Shown in pieces: positions 52,635 through 61,817 of a DNA stretch of 64,000 nucleotides (positions are counted from its first letter, which is position 1; every line of letters starts with the position of its first letter). The DNA lies in NCBI RefSeq assembly GCF_003932895.1, contig NZ_RQYW01000003.1:62001-126000 (forward strand), read 5' to 3'. This DNA is from Leptotrichia sp. OH3620_COT-345 (GTDB taxonomy: Bacteria > Fusobacteriota > Fusobacteriia > Fusobacteriales > Leptotrichiaceae). The notes below the pieces were generated by a model. That model had not been told where the DNA came from, did no database searches, and worked only from the letters and a program-made list of their open reading frames with translations. A program made the position numbers and the translations under genes.

Positions 52635-52718
52635 TACTCCCTTCGTCGGCATTATCCGAATCAGGTTTAACGGGTTAAGTTAAAATAACTACTCTCAGCA
52701 ATATAGCTCCCCGGTATT
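52635..52718 (-). promoter_or_regulatory. TPP (thiamine diphosphate) riboswitch
   Basis: On the minus strand the THI-box blocks occur in order: ACCGGGGAGCT, GCTGAGAGT, AACCCGTTAAACCTGATT, and GGATAATGCCGACGAAGGGAG split around TGCCGACG. Spacing fits the TPP aptamer. It senses thiamine diphosphate and should switch off the transporter genes downstream through the hairpin at 52485-52511. The aptamer-to-gene distance is about 160 nt. Confidence 0.95.
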
Positions 52719-52740
52719 TTAATTTTCGGTTGTATAATTT

Positions 52741-52769
52741 AGTATATATTTATTTTGGTCATCTGTCAA
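52741..52769 (-). promoter_or_regulatory. Promoter of the thi transporter operon
   Basis: On the minus strand: TTGACA, a 17-bp spacer and TATACT, ending about 22 bp before the TPP aptamer. Confidence 0.75.
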
Positions 52770-52886
52770 ATTTATATTTTTATTATTTTATAGTATAACG
52801 GATTTACAGTATTTTCAAGTTATACTAACTGTATTTAAAATTTATTCAACAAAAATTTTTCATAATTTTCAAAATTTCTTTACTAT

Positions 52887-53471
52887 TTAATAATTTTCAG
52901 GAAATAGTATTCTTTCTACACCCTCTATAATTATATGAAGTATCATCATATGAACTTCCTGTATTCTGTCGGATGTTTCACCCGGAATGATAAATTCATA
53001 ATCACACATCCCTTTCATTTTTCCACCGTCTTTTCCTAAAAGTCCTACCGTTTTAAGTCCTTTTTCCTTAGCGGTTTTTACAGCTTCGATTATATTTCCT
53101 GAATTACCTGATGTAGATATTCCAAAAAAGAAATCTCCTGTCTGTCCGAAAGCTTCCACACCTTTAGCAAATATAAAATTAAAACCGTAATCATTTCCTA
53201 CACATGTAATATGGGAAGAATCGCTTATACTTATAGACGGCAAAGCTCTTCTATCTTTTCTGAATCTTCCTGTAAATTCTTCTGCAAAGTGCATTGCATC
53301 ACAGTTACTTCCTCCATTTCCTGCTATAAGTGATTTATTCCCGTTTTTATATGCTTCAGCCAATTCTTCGGAAATTTTTACAGTTTTCTCAATATTTTCA
53401 CTATTTTCAACAAACTGTTTTACAGTTTCATACGCTGTCATATATGAATTTTTGATATGCTCATTTAACAA
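52887..53471 (-). CDS. gmhA: Phosphoheptose isomerase-like SIS domain protein
   Basis: A 194-aa SIS-domain protein with the sedoheptulose-7-phosphate isomerase pattern: LIAGNGGSNCDAMHFAEEFTGRF, FFFGISTSGNSGNIIEAV, and C-terminal IQEVHMMILHIIIEGVE with the catalytic His. GmhA makes D-glycero-D-manno-heptose 7-phosphate for lipopolysaccharide core. TTG 53471 is preferred because GAGGTGAT lies eight bases upstream; the longer GTG start would sit in that site. It is 41 bp downstream of a LysR gene and likely co-transcribed. Other SIS isomerases cannot be fully excluded. Confidence 0.88.
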   Translation of the reverse strand: MLNEHIKNSYMTAYETVKQFVENSENIEKTVKISEELAEAYKNGNKSLIAGNGGSNCDAMHFAEEFTGRFRKDRRALPSISISDSSHITCVGNDYGFNFIFAKGVEAFGQTGDFFFGISTSGNSGNIIEAVKTAKEKGLKTVGLLGKDGGKMKGMCDYEFIIPGETSDRIQEVHMMILHIIIEGVERILFPENY

Positions 53472-53512
53472 AATTATCACCTCATTGTATTTTTTTAATT
53501 AGTTTATATGTT

Positions 53513-54409
53513 TTATTTTATTTTCTTTTCAGTGAACAATGTTCTGTTTATTTTATAGTTCTGTAAAAATTCCACAAATTTTGTAATTCCTTCTTTATCT
53601 TCGTTTTCCCTTACAAATACTATCTGAAATTTATCTTCAGATTTTTCAAAACTGTGAATTACTTTTAATGTTCCTTTTGTTATTTCTTCATAAACACTAT
53701 AATATGGTAACACTGCAAATCCCAGTCCGTTTTTCACGAGATTTTTCATTGTTTCTATACTTCCATTTATAGTTATTCTCTTATCTAAATTAAATCCTAT
53801 TATTTTTTCAAATAAATCAAGATATTTATTTGTAAGTACTGTGTCTCTTTTAAGTAAAGGCAGTTCCATCAGCTCTTTATAGTCTTTGATATCATTTCCC
53901 GCTATTACTACAAAAGGATACTCTTCAGTTTCAATGACTTTTATTTCCTTATCTTCAATAAAGTATTCCTCCATTAAAGCAACATCTACCGTTCCTTCTT
54001 TTAAATGTTTTACAAGAGATTCCCTATTTTTTATATATAAATCAAATTCTATTTCAGGATTGTTTTTTCTAAATTCTATCATTATACGAGGTAAAACGGG
54101 TTCTCCTATGTTATGTGTGGCTCCGATAGAAATCTTTCCTTTTTTATACTGAAGTATTTTTTTCATTTCATTTTCCATTCTTGAAATCTTTTCAAAAACA
54201 TCCTGAGACATTTTAAAAAGTTCTTTTCCTGCAAATGTAAGTTTGAAATTTTTGGAATTTCTTTCTATCAGTTGTAATCCTAGTGTATATTCCAGTTTTT
54301 TTATCTGTATGGATACTGCAGATTGACTTATATATAATTTTTTTGCAGCTTTTGTAAAACTTTTCTCATTACACGCTTCAAAAAATATTTTTAAGTGATG
54401 TATGTCCAT
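53513..54409 (-). CDS. LysR-family transcriptional regulator
   Basis: A 298-aa LysR regulator. The N-terminal winged helix-turn-helix is MDIHHLKIFFEACNEKSFTK followed by AAKKLYISQSAVSIQIKKLE (residues 1-40) and the linker helix to about 85. The rest is the effector-binding domain (ISIGATHNIGEPVLPRIMIE, FRKNNPEIEFDLY). Its co-inducer is unknown. It heads a two-gene unit with gmhA and has a near-consensus promoter upstream. LysR proteins usually also act at a divergent promoter, but no gene lies divergently here. Confidence 0.92.
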   Translation of the reverse strand: MDIHHLKIFFEACNEKSFTKAAKKLYISQSAVSIQIKKLEYTLGLQLIERNSKNFKLTFAGKELFKMSQDVFEKISRMENEMKKILQYKKGKISIGATHNIGEPVLPRIMIEFRKNNPEIEFDLYIKNRESLVKHLKEGTVDVALMEEYFIEDKEIKVIETEEYPFVVIAGNDIKDYKELMELPLLKRDTVLTNKYLDLFEKIIGFNLDKRITINGSIETMKNLVKNGLGFAVLPYYSVYEEITKGTLKVIHSFEKSEDKFQIVFVRENEDKEGITKFVEFLQNYKINRTLFTEKKIK

Positions 54410-54445
54410 CTTAAATTTTCTCCAATCATATATTTTATTTATATT

Positions 54446-54474
54446 ATTATATAATATTTATAATCATTTGTCCA
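54446..54474 (-). promoter_or_regulatory. Promoter of the LysR-gmhA unit
   Basis: On the minus strand: TGGACA, a 17-bp spacer and TATAAT, about 37 bp before ATG 54409. Confidence 0.75.
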
Positions 54475-54613
54475 GTATATTTTTAAAGGGACTTTTATTT
54501 ATACTTCCTAATAAATCTTTTCATATAAACTTTATATAATTTTAAAAATATATATTTACAATCCTTATAAAACACAGTAAATACAACTATTCATTCTAAA
54601 AAATTTTTAAATC

Positions 54614-54663
54614 AAAAGAATATCCCAATTTCTAAAATATAGACTTTGGGATATTCTTTCTTT
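54614..54663 (-). terminator. Rho-independent terminator of the 54717 gene
   Basis: AAAGAATATCCCAA pairs with TTGGGATATTCTTT (14 bp) around a loop, with T-rich sequence on both outer sides. It lies 54 bp after the stop codon. Confidence 0.85.
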
Positions 54664-54716
54664 ATAGTCATTAACTAAACAGCTATGTCCAAATTATTCC
54701 AGGTTATATATCCTAA

Positions 54717-55148
54717 CTAATTTAACGTTATTTCAGTAAAAATAAAATTTTTATTTTTCTTGTCAAAAAAGTATTTATATGTTTTTCCTGTTTCCACTTT
54801 CACATCAGTTTTTACAGGACCATAAGTTTTCGTTACCCTTTTATAAATAATTCCGGGTCTTGTCTGTGAATACATTGCTTCAATAATATGATTTCCGGGA
54901 AGAAGATAAATTCCTCCTTTTCTTCCTTCATAAAATGTTACGGGGGTCTGACCGTCTACATTTTTTATATATAATCCCGAATTCTCCATAAACGACTTAC
55001 TTTCCACAAATATTTTGGAAGCAGAAGGATTTTCCAAAAGCCACTTTTGCGTATTTTCTTTTTTACGTTTCATAAAAATAAATATTCCTACATAATATAC
55101 CAGGCAAAAAATTATTATTCCTGCAACATAAATTTTTATAAAATCCAT
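54717..55148 (-). CDS. Membrane-anchored protein of unknown function
   Basis: A 143-aa protein with one N-terminal membrane segment (IYVAGIIIFCLVYYVGIFIFM) followed by a basic stop-transfer KRKKEN and a soluble beta-rich domain (GLYIKNVDGQTPVTFYEGRK, GGIYLLPGNHIIEAMYSQ, VKVETGKTYKYFFDK). The GGIYLLPGNHIIEAMYSQTR wording suggests a small all-beta adaptor domain, but I do not recognise a family. An AAAGGAGGATATGAA site precedes the ATG. It follows the DUF6320 gene by 175 bp in the same orientation. Confidence 0.6.
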   Translation of the reverse strand: MDFIKIYVAGIIIFCLVYYVGIFIFMKRKKENTQKWLLENPSASKIFVESKSFMENSGLYIKNVDGQTPVTFYEGRKGGIYLLPGNHIIEAMYSQTRPGIIYKRVTKTYGPVKTDVKVETGKTYKYFFDKKNKNFIFTEITLN

Positions 55149-55323
55149 TTCATATCCTCCTTTTTGTTTTTTAATTTATATATAATTTGGACACTGTTTA
55201 ATAATTTATAAATTTTACTATGTTAATTAATTTTCTATTATAATACTTTATTATTTATTAAAGGTCAATATTTATTTTATTTTTTCATTAATTTAATTAT
55301 TTCCGTTGAACAGCAATTAAAAT

Positions 55324-56013
55324 TTACAAATGAAGCCTTTTTTTAAATTCATCCTTGTATGCCTTATAAGTATAACGAAGCATTACATTCAATACAAATA
55401 AAGGTATTGAAGCCCAAATAGACCATGAAAATTTATTACTTATTATAAATTCAAGAATAAGTAGAAATATTCCCACAAAAAACAGGAAAAAATTCATAAT
55501 TTTTATTTTATCAGATTTATGTTTATCCCATACAAATGAAAATATAAATCCGATAAAACAATAGGTTCCTACAATGGGAATACCCATTTTCAAACTCCAT
55601 GAAAAATTTTTATTTCCGTAATCCAATATTAAAAAATAAACTGTCAGGCCTGTAAATATAAAAAAAAGATTTTGTCTCATTGTATGTGAATTAAGTAGCA
55701 CAAATAAAAATAAATCAAAAATCATAATGGACGGTATAGCATAATATCCCCATTTCAGTTCTCCGTATACAATTATATTCTGAAAAAAGACTTCAAGCAT
55801 TGATATTACTGATATTGTAAAAAAAGACAAAAATACCGCCTTTTTTACTTTTTTTATTTTCAATTCATATAAGTTTATATTAATTACAGGATATTCATAG
55901 TTATAAACTGTATTTACCTTTTCTCCATCTCGGATTTTCATAACAGGAGTTTCACAAAGCGGGCATTTTTCTAGACTGTCATCCAGTTCAACCCCGCATT
56001 TTACACAATACAT
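55324..56013 (-). CDS. DUF6320 zinc-ribbon membrane protein
   Basis: A 229-aa protein. An N-terminal zinc ribbon (MYCVKCGVELDDSLEKCPLC, with two C-x2-C knuckles) is followed by six predicted membrane helices and a basic C-terminus. The layout matches DUF6320 proteins, which are often encoded next to an alcohol acetyltransferase/condensation-type protein as here (24 bp gap). The function is unknown. A GGAGG site precedes ATG 56013. It likely forms a membrane complex or regulatory pair with the acyltransferase. Confidence 0.75.
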   Translation of the reverse strand: MYCVKCGVELDDSLEKCPLCETPVMKIRDGEKVNTVYNYEYPVININLYELKIKKVKKAVFLSFFTISVISMLEVFFQNIIVYGELKWGYYAIPSIMIFDLFLFVLLNSHTMRQNLFFIFTGLTVYFLILDYGNKNFSWSLKMGIPIVGTYCFIGFIFSFVWDKHKSDKIKIMNFFLFFVGIFLLILEFIISNKFSWSIWASIPLFVLNVMLRYTYKAYKDEFKKRLHL

Positions 56014-56037
56014 AATTTTCCTCCTAACCTTAATATT

Positions 56038-57327
56038 TTAATAATTTGTAGATATTTTGGATTTTATTCCTCTTCTTCTTAAATAAGTGAAATACTCTTT
56101 TTCTATTTCATGATTTGCTGTTAAGTTTCCAAATGAAAGATAAACTTTACTTTCATCACTTATAATTCCCATTTTTATTTTACACCGTTTACTCGGTGGA
56201 GGAAGAAATCTAAATCCTTTTATATACTTTGAATATTTTCTGTTCAATTTCAATATTCCTAAATTAGAAACTCCTGTAGTATATCCTCTTTCTCCATAAT
56301 AATCAAAAATAAAAGGGAAAAAAATTCTTTTTATTAAATAGGGGACTGATTTTATAAATATATTTCTCATTGGATTTATAGCTTTATAAATACTTTTATA
56401 AAATTCTTTTTTTGTTATTTTTATTTTAAAGTAATTGTTCACGTATTTAATAATCTCTTCAAGGGTATAACTTCCCAAACTCGGATCAATACTCGGGGTT
56501 ATATTTATGAAAAAATTCCTATATGTTTTTTCGGAAAAAATTTTCCTTAAATCTACAGGAACTCCGATAACGATCTGTTTTTTTATTTGAGGATATTTAT
56601 CAAGAAGTATCTTAAAATAAACCGCCAGTAAATATTTTCCAACAGTGGTATTATATTTTCGACTTTCTCTTTTTATATCTTCTATTGAAATTTCTCCTGT
56701 AGTTACGTAATACTGACCTTTTTCCAGTATTTTCAAGGGAATATGAAATGCATGTTTTACTGTTTTTTCCTTATTTACTCTTTTCATATATTTACTATAT
56801 AAATCACTATATTCAGATATTTTTTCATTTTTTGATGATTTTTCCATTTCGTATTTATATTTTAAATTATTAGTTTCTTCATTATTTCCAACTTCTCTCT
56901 CATTGACTTCTCTCTTAAAATACTTCATTTCCAGATATTTTTCAATCAAATCTATAAAAAAATCTGATGCTCCAATTCCATCAGTTAAAAAATGGGCAAT
57001 TTCCAATGATATTTTTTTTCTGAAATAAATAATTTTCAATGGATTTTCTCTTTTTACATCTGTACACGGATATGTGTTTTCAAGTTCTACTGAAAAGCCA
57101 TTCCTTTTATGCTGAAGATAATTCCAGAAAATACCTTTTTTCAATTCGGAATTATAAAAAGGATATTTTTGCTCCAAAAATAAAGCTGTTTTTTTCAATA
57201 AATCAGTATCTATTTCTTCAGACAATAAAACTGATAATCGGAAACATGTTGTCCTTCCCTCGCTTATTATTGATGAATACGTTTTTGCAAATGCGTCTAA
57301 TTTATACCATTCCTTTGAGTTTTTCAT
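56038..57327 (-). CDS. Condensation-domain/alcohol acetyltransferase-like acyltransferase
   Basis: A 429-aa member of the condensation/BAHD-like acyltransferase superfamily. The catalytic H-x3-D-G is visible in IAHFLTDGIGASDF (about residues 110-123), and the second family region is NFFINITPSIDPSLG. It is the size of bacterial alcohol acetyltransferase-like proteins. It transfers an acyl group to an alcohol or lipid acceptor, but the substrate cannot be told. It precedes the DUF6320 gene by 24 bp, the usual partner of this family in clostridia and relatives. A GAAGGAAAAGAA site precedes ATG 57327. Confidence 0.72.
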   Translation of the reverse strand: MKNSKEWYKLDAFAKTYSSIISEGRTTCFRLSVLLSEEIDTDLLKKTALFLEQKYPFYNSELKKGIFWNYLQHKRNGFSVELENTYPCTDVKRENPLKIIYFRKKISLEIAHFLTDGIGASDFFIDLIEKYLEMKYFKREVNEREVGNNEETNNLKYKYEMEKSSKNEKISEYSDLYSKYMKRVNKEKTVKHAFHIPLKILEKGQYYVTTGEISIEDIKRESRKYNTTVGKYLLAVYFKILLDKYPQIKKQIVIGVPVDLRKIFSEKTYRNFFINITPSIDPSLGSYTLEEIIKYVNNYFKIKITKKEFYKSIYKAINPMRNIFIKSVPYLIKRIFFPFIFDYYGERGYTTGVSNLGILKLNRKYSKYIKGFRFLPPPSKRCKIKMGIISDESKVYLSFGNLTANHEIEKEYFTYLRRRGIKSKISTNY

Positions 57328-57740
57328 TTCTTTTCCTTCTACATAATTTATAATAATTTGTAATTTTTTTTATAAAAAGATTATGAAAAAAACTTATAAT
57401 TCAAATTATTTCATAATCAAAAATACTCTATTCACTGAAAATCACAAACTCATTACTTTCAAACAGTGATTTTTCTTAAATTTTTATTTTATACTTACCA
57501 AATTATAATTAAAGTATAATTTTATTATTGATTTAACTACACTCATAATTTATTTGTTTAAAACACCTCAATATTCAAAATTTTTCCGAAAAAATATGAA
57601 ATTATATTTATTGAAAAAACTACTCCTTAAATACAGTAAATTTTACTGTTTTTGAAATATAATGAACATTTTTAAAAATCAAAAAAATTTATAGTCCTTA
57701 ATCAGAAGTATGGGAGCAACAATGAACCCTTATAAAAAAA
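57328..57740. other. Intergenic gap between the acyltransferase and patatin genes
   Basis: This 413-bp gap consists mostly of copy B of the dispersed repeat (57395-57690). No gene is visible. Confidence 0.5.
57395..57690. repeat. Dispersed intergenic repeat, copy B (degenerate)
   Basis: The left end AATTCAAATTATTTCA is shared exactly with copy C and nearly with copy A. AAAATAC, TGATTTTTCTTAA, AGTATAATTTTATTATT, GATTTAACTA and TTTTACTG follow in the same order as in the other copies. The right inverted arm is degraded. It is diverged and non-coding. Confidence 0.45.
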
Positions 57741-58595
57741 TTATTTTGTAAGATACTCGACAAGTTTCTTATATCTTTTTTCAGCTTCCTTATATCCTTT
57801 ATTATATACATTTGTAAGTTTTTCTTTATTTTTTTCTATTCTTCCTAAATTAAGAGGGTTTTCAGGCTGAATAATAAAAACATTGCCCATTTTTTCCTGT
57901 TCATATATATATTTCAAAGTTTCATTATATCTTGAAAATCTTGTGTCCATAAGCTTTACAAGCTCAGGGTATTTTTTATATATCATTGCTGAAATTTTCC
58001 CAAGTTTACTTTGTTTTTTCCTGTAATTCCTGTCTCTTGTCATTATAATTACGTTTTTTGTATTTCCGTTTTCTATGGATTTTCTTATAGGAATAGGATC
58101 GGATATCCCTCCGTCAAGATACACTTCTCCTTTTATCTCGACCATTCGTGACAGGAATGGCAAAGAACTGGAAGCTCTTATATAATTTACATCTTTTCTC
58201 ATATCATTTATATAAGGGTATTCAGCTTTACCTGTACGACAGTTTGTTATAACCGCTTGAAATTCAATATTATTTTTTAAATATGTTTCATTATCAATAG
58301 GATTTAATACGTCGGGTATCTCCCTATAAAGAAAATCCGCCCCGAATAAATCCCCTGTTTTTATCAAGCTGTAAATACTGCAATATCTTTTGTCGTCTAA
58401 ATAGTCTACAGACACATTATACGCTCTTTTATATTGTCCCGACAAATAACTGCATGCATGGCATGACCCTGCCGAAACTCCTATACATCTATCAAATTTC
58501 ATGTTCTTTTCAAGAAAAAAATCAAGAACTCCTGCTGTAAAGATTCCTCTTAATCCTCCTCCTTCAAGAACCAATCCTGTTTTCTTTTCATTCAT
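57741..58595 (-). CDS. Patatin-like phospholipase
   Basis: A 284-aa patatin-family hydrolase of the YjjU type. The oxyanion loop LVLEGGGLRGIFTAGVLD is at residues 8-25, the nucleophile is the serine of GVSAGSCHACSY (G-x-S-x-G), and the catalytic Asp is in YLDGGISDPIPI. It should hydrolyse phospholipid or lipid esters. The cytosolic form without a signal peptide suggests membrane-lipid turnover and not secretion. It stands alone between the dispersed repeat and uvrB. The ATG at 58595 has a GGGGAAAATAAAG region upstream. Confidence 0.9.
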   Translation of the reverse strand: MNEKKTGLVLEGGGLRGIFTAGVLDFFLEKNMKFDRCIGVSAGSCHACSYLSGQYKRAYNVSVDYLDDKRYCSIYSLIKTGDLFGADFLYREIPDVLNPIDNETYLKNNIEFQAVITNCRTGKAEYPYINDMRKDVNYIRASSSLPFLSRMVEIKGEVYLDGGISDPIPIRKSIENGNTKNVIIMTRDRNYRKKQSKLGKISAMIYKKYPELVKLMDTRFSRYNETLKYIYEQEKMGNVFIIQPENPLNLGRIEKNKEKLTNVYNKGYKEAEKRYKKLVEYLTK

Positions 58596-58849
58596 CTTTA
58601 TTTTCCCCTTTATCTATGGAATATGATTTATTATATCATTTTTCCCTTAAAATTTATACAGACATATTTTATAACTATCCGAAACTATATCGAATGTATT
58701 ATAAACTCTTTTATTTAAAGAAAACATTCAAAATTTACTATAAATTTTTTTTATATTTCTGGATAAATATACATTATTAAATATTTTTCATTAAACATTT
58801 TTTACTTATTTTTCCGTTTATCTGCGGTCTGGTATTTTCCCTTGTTTTT

Positions 58850-58858
58850 TGCTATAAT
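58850..58858 (+). promoter_or_regulatory. Extended -10 promoter of uvrB
   Basis: TGCTATAAT, a perfect -10 box with TGn extension, 46 bp before the uvrB ATG. Confidence 0.55.
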
Positions 58859-58904
58859 TAAAAATAAAAAGCAGGTTTATTACAGTAAACCGGAAGAAGG
58901 AAAT

Positions 58905-60878
58905 ATGGATTTTAAAATACACTCTAAATTTCAACCTACAGGAGATCAGCCCCAAGCAATTGATAAAATAGTAGAAAATATTGAAAACGGTATTACCGAC
59001 CAGATTCTTCTAGGAGTTACGGGCTCAGGAAAAACTTTTACGGTGGCAAATGTAATAGAGCGGATAAACCGTCCTGCATTAATAATGGCACCTAATAAAA
59101 CACTGGCAGCTCAGCTGTATAATGAATACAAACAGTTTTTTCCTGAAAATGCAGTAGAGTATTTCGTTTCCTATTATGACTATTATCAACCTGAAGCATA
59201 TATAATGCAAACTGATACATATATTGAAAAAGATTCTTCCATAAACGACGAGATAGATAAACTGCGTCATGCCGCAACAGCTGCACTTCTTAACCGCCGT
59301 GATGTGATAATAGTTGCCTCGGTCTCTGCAATATACGGTCTCGGATCACCCGAAGCATATAAAAAACGTTCTATTCCTATTGATGTATCTACAGGATTTG
59401 ATAGAAATGAATTAATTCTCCGTCTGATTTCCTTAAGATATGAACGAAATGATATTGCCTTTGAAAGAGGAAAATTTCGTGTAAAAGGTGATATTCTTGA
59501 TTTACATCCAAGTTATCAGGATACAGGATACAGATTTGAATTTTTTGGAGACGATTTGGAAAATATTTCTGAAATTAATACTCTTACAGGGAAAAAAATA
59601 AGAGAAATCAAACGTCTGACAATAATGCCCGCTACCCATTACTTATCCAACGAAGATTCTGAAAAAATGTTTGAAAGTATAAAATCAGAATTGCATGACA
59701 GAATAGCATTTTTTGAAAAACAAAATAAACTTCTTGAAGCTCAAAGAATAAAACAGCGAACGGAATATGATCTGGAAATGATAGCCGAAATCGGTTATTG
59801 TAAAGGAGTCGAAAATTACTCAAGATATCTTACGGGAAAAAATGAGGGTGAAGCTCCTGATACTCTTCTTGACTACTTTCCTGAAGATATGGTAGTATTT
59901 TTGGACGAGTCACATATATCAGTACCTCAAATAAACGGAATGTACAAAGGAGACAGGGCAAGGAAAGAATCTCTTATAAATAACGGTTTCAGACTCCCAA
60001 GCGCTTTTGATAACAGACCATTAAAATTTGAAGAATTTTTTGCCAAAGTTCCCCAAGTTGTTTATATTTCCGCTACTCCAAGTGATTATGAACTGGAGCA
60101 GTCTAAAGATGAAATAATTGAGCAGCTTGTAAGACCTACAGGTATTGTAGAACCTGATATCGACATCCGTCCTACTAAAAATCAGATTGATGATTTGATG
60201 GATGAAATAAAAATAAGAACCGGAAAAAAGGAACGTGTACTTGTAACCACTCTTACCAAGAAAATGGCTGAAGAACTTACCGATTATTATCTCGAATATG
60301 GTATAAAAGTAAAATACATGCACTCAGACATCGACACTCTTGAGCGTACTGAAATAATAAGAGGATTACGTAAGGGAGAATTTGATGTCCTTGTAGGTAT
60401 AAATCTTTTAAGAGAAGGTCTTGATATTCCGGAAGTTTCTTTAGTGGCAATACTCGAAGCTGACAAGGAAGGATATCTGCGTTCAAGACGTTCACTTATT
60501 CAAACAATGGGAAGAGCTGCAAGAAATGTAAACGGACAGGTTATACTTTATGCCGATACCATGACAGGTTCTATGAAAGAAGCTATTGACGAAGTGAACA
60601 GACGTCGTGAAGTACAGGAAAAATACAACATTGAAAATAATATTAATCCACAAACTATAGAAAGAGAAATAGCGGAATCTATACTAGATTATGAAATTAT
60701 AAAAGAAGATAAAGCTGAAAAAATTAAAAAAGATTATAAAAATCAGACTGAAATAGAAAAAGAAATAAAACGTCTTGATAAAGAAATCAAAAAATATGCT
60801 GAAGAACTGAACTTTGAAGAAGCAATAAAATTAAGGGATAAAATGAATGAATTGAAAAACTTGATATTGGAATTATAA
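58905..60878 (+). CDS. uvrB: Excinuclease ABC subunit B
   Basis: A 657-aa UvrB, the helicase-like damage-verification subunit of nucleotide excision repair. Walker A GVTGSGKT is at residues 37-44, the beta-hairpin region VSYYDYYQPEAYIMQTDTYIEKD runs in two parts, motif II is FLDESHISV, motif V/VI include LREGLDIPEVSLVAILEADK and IQTMGRAARN. The C-terminal UVR domain (YAEELNFEEAIKLRDKMNEL) contacts UvrC. The start is ATG 58905 with AGAAGGAA upstream; the longer frame (22 codons) is non-conserved. It begins a plus-strand cluster. Confidence 0.96.
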   Translation: MDFKIHSKFQPTGDQPQAIDKIVENIENGITDQILLGVTGSGKTFTVANVIERINRPALIMAPNKTLAAQLYNEYKQFFPENAVEYFVSYYDYYQPEAYIMQTDTYIEKDSSINDEIDKLRHAATAALLNRRDVIIVASVSAIYGLGSPEAYKKRSIPIDVSTGFDRNELILRLISLRYERNDIAFERGKFRVKGDILDLHPSYQDTGYRFEFFGDDLENISEINTLTGKKIREIKRLTIMPATHYLSNEDSEKMFESIKSELHDRIAFFEKQNKLLEAQRIKQRTEYDLEMIAEIGYCKGVENYSRYLTGKNEGEAPDTLLDYFPEDMVVFLDESHISVPQINGMYKGDRARKESLINNGFRLPSAFDNRPLKFEEFFAKVPQVVYISATPSDYELEQSKDEIIEQLVRPTGIVEPDIDIRPTKNQIDDLMDEIKIRTGKKERVLVTTLTKKMAEELTDYYLEYGIKVKYMHSDIDTLERTEIIRGLRKGEFDVLVGINLLREGLDIPEVSLVAILEADKEGYLRSRRSLIQTMGRAARNVNGQVILYADTMTGSMKEAIDEVNRRREVQEKYNIENNINPQTIEREIAESILDYEIIKEDKAEKIKKDYKNQTEIEKEIKRLDKEIKKYAEELNFEEAIKLRDKMNELKNLILEL

Positions 60879-60952
60879 AACATAAAAAATGAAAATATAA
60901 ATAGTTTAATTAAAAGCAATAAATTTTTAAAATTAAAAGGAGTGAATAAGAA

Positions 60953-61321
60953 ATGAAAATATATTACTATCCATCATGCAGTACATGTAAAAAAGCTTTA
61001 AAATGGTTGGATATAAATGGAATTATTTACGAAAAAAAGCACATTGTGGAAGCAAACCTTACAACAAAGGAAATAGAAGATATTTTCAAAAAAAGTGGAC
61101 TTCCTATCCAAAAATTATTCAATACAAGTGGTAGAGTTTATAAAGAACTGAATTTAAAAGATAAGCTGAAAGATATGTCCGAAAAAGAAAAAATTGAACT
61201 TCTTGCATCTGACGGAATGCTATTAAAAAGACCTGTTCTTGTGAATAGAGTATTTGCATTAATAGGATTTAAAGAAGAAAACTATAAAGAAAATCTTTTA
61301 AATAGAGAAAATAAAATTTAA
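60953..61321 (+). CDS. ArsC/Spx/YffB-family thioredoxin-fold protein
   Basis: A 122-aa ArsC-like protein: IYYYPSCSTCKKALKWLDIN with the redox C-x2-C (Cys10-Cys13), a central FNTSGRVYKELNLKDK region, and LLKRPVLV near the end. The family includes Spx regulators, which bind RNA polymerase, and YffB/arsenate reductases. The KRPVLV block and short length fit either. Because there is no ars operon and the adjacent genes are repair and stress functions, an Spx-type or generic reductase role is likelier than arsenate reduction. AAAGGAGTGAATAAG precedes the ATG. It follows uvrB by 74 bp. Confidence 0.8.
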   Translation: MKIYYYPSCSTCKKALKWLDINGIIYEKKHIVEANLTTKEIEDIFKKSGLPIQKLFNTSGRVYKELNLKDKLKDMSEKEKIELLASDGMLLKRPVLVNRVFALIGFKEENYKENLLNRENKI

Positions 61322-61362
61322 AATTATAGAAACAAACTGAAAAATTTAATTTTGATTTTTTT

Positions 61363-61776
61363 GTGAAATTATTAATATTAATTATACTTACAACATTCTA
61401 TTTTATATTTCAAAAAATATTCTCCATTGTGTTTTTTGACTTTTTTGTAATGTTTTGTATGTTTTTAGGATATTCAGGTTTCGGTTCTTATAAAATGGAA
61501 AATTCAAATATAATATTTTTTATCATTATTTGTTTCTTTATGCTACTCTTTTTACTAACACCTTTTGTAATAATTTATTTTTGGAGATATTTATCAGGAA
61601 AAACTTTGAAAAAAGTAAATAAAACCGTATTAAGTTCAGTAATATTAATAATGCCGTTTTATTTTTTATACAGTTTCAATATTTCTCCTAAAACATATGT
61701 TAAAGGTATTTTTTTACCTGTAACATTCCATATTATATTTTCTATCGATCTTATTTTCGAAAAAAGAATAAAGTAA
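61363..61776 (+). CDS. Small membrane protein of unknown function
   Basis: A 137-aa protein with four hydrophobic segments, no recognised family, Phe- and Ile-rich. The start is uncertain. GTG 61363 is the first possible codon, but no ribosome-binding site is evident in front of it, so the gene may be read through from the ArsC-like gene. It could be a non-functional or weakly translated frame. Confidence 0.4.
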   Translation: MKLLILIILTTFYFIFQKIFSIVFFDFFVMFCMFLGYSGFGSYKMENSNIIFFIIICFFMLLFLLTPFVIIYFWRYLSGKTLKKVNKTVLSSVILIMPFYFLYSFNISPKTYVKGIFLPVTFHIIFSIDLIFEKRIK

Positions 61777-61817
61777 AATTAAAAATTAAAAATCAAAAAT
61801 AAAAAAGAGGTAAAATA

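Larger units (their letters stand above)
54410..54716. other. Intergenic gap between the LysR gene and a membrane protein gene
   Basis: This 307-bp stretch holds the LysR promoter at one end and the terminator of the 54717 gene at the other. The rest is AT-rich without visible features. Confidence 0.5.

Noticed and set aside
58842-58904. 21-codon extension of uvrB
   Set aside because: It overlaps the promoter region (TATAAT at 58853) and is not part of UvrB.
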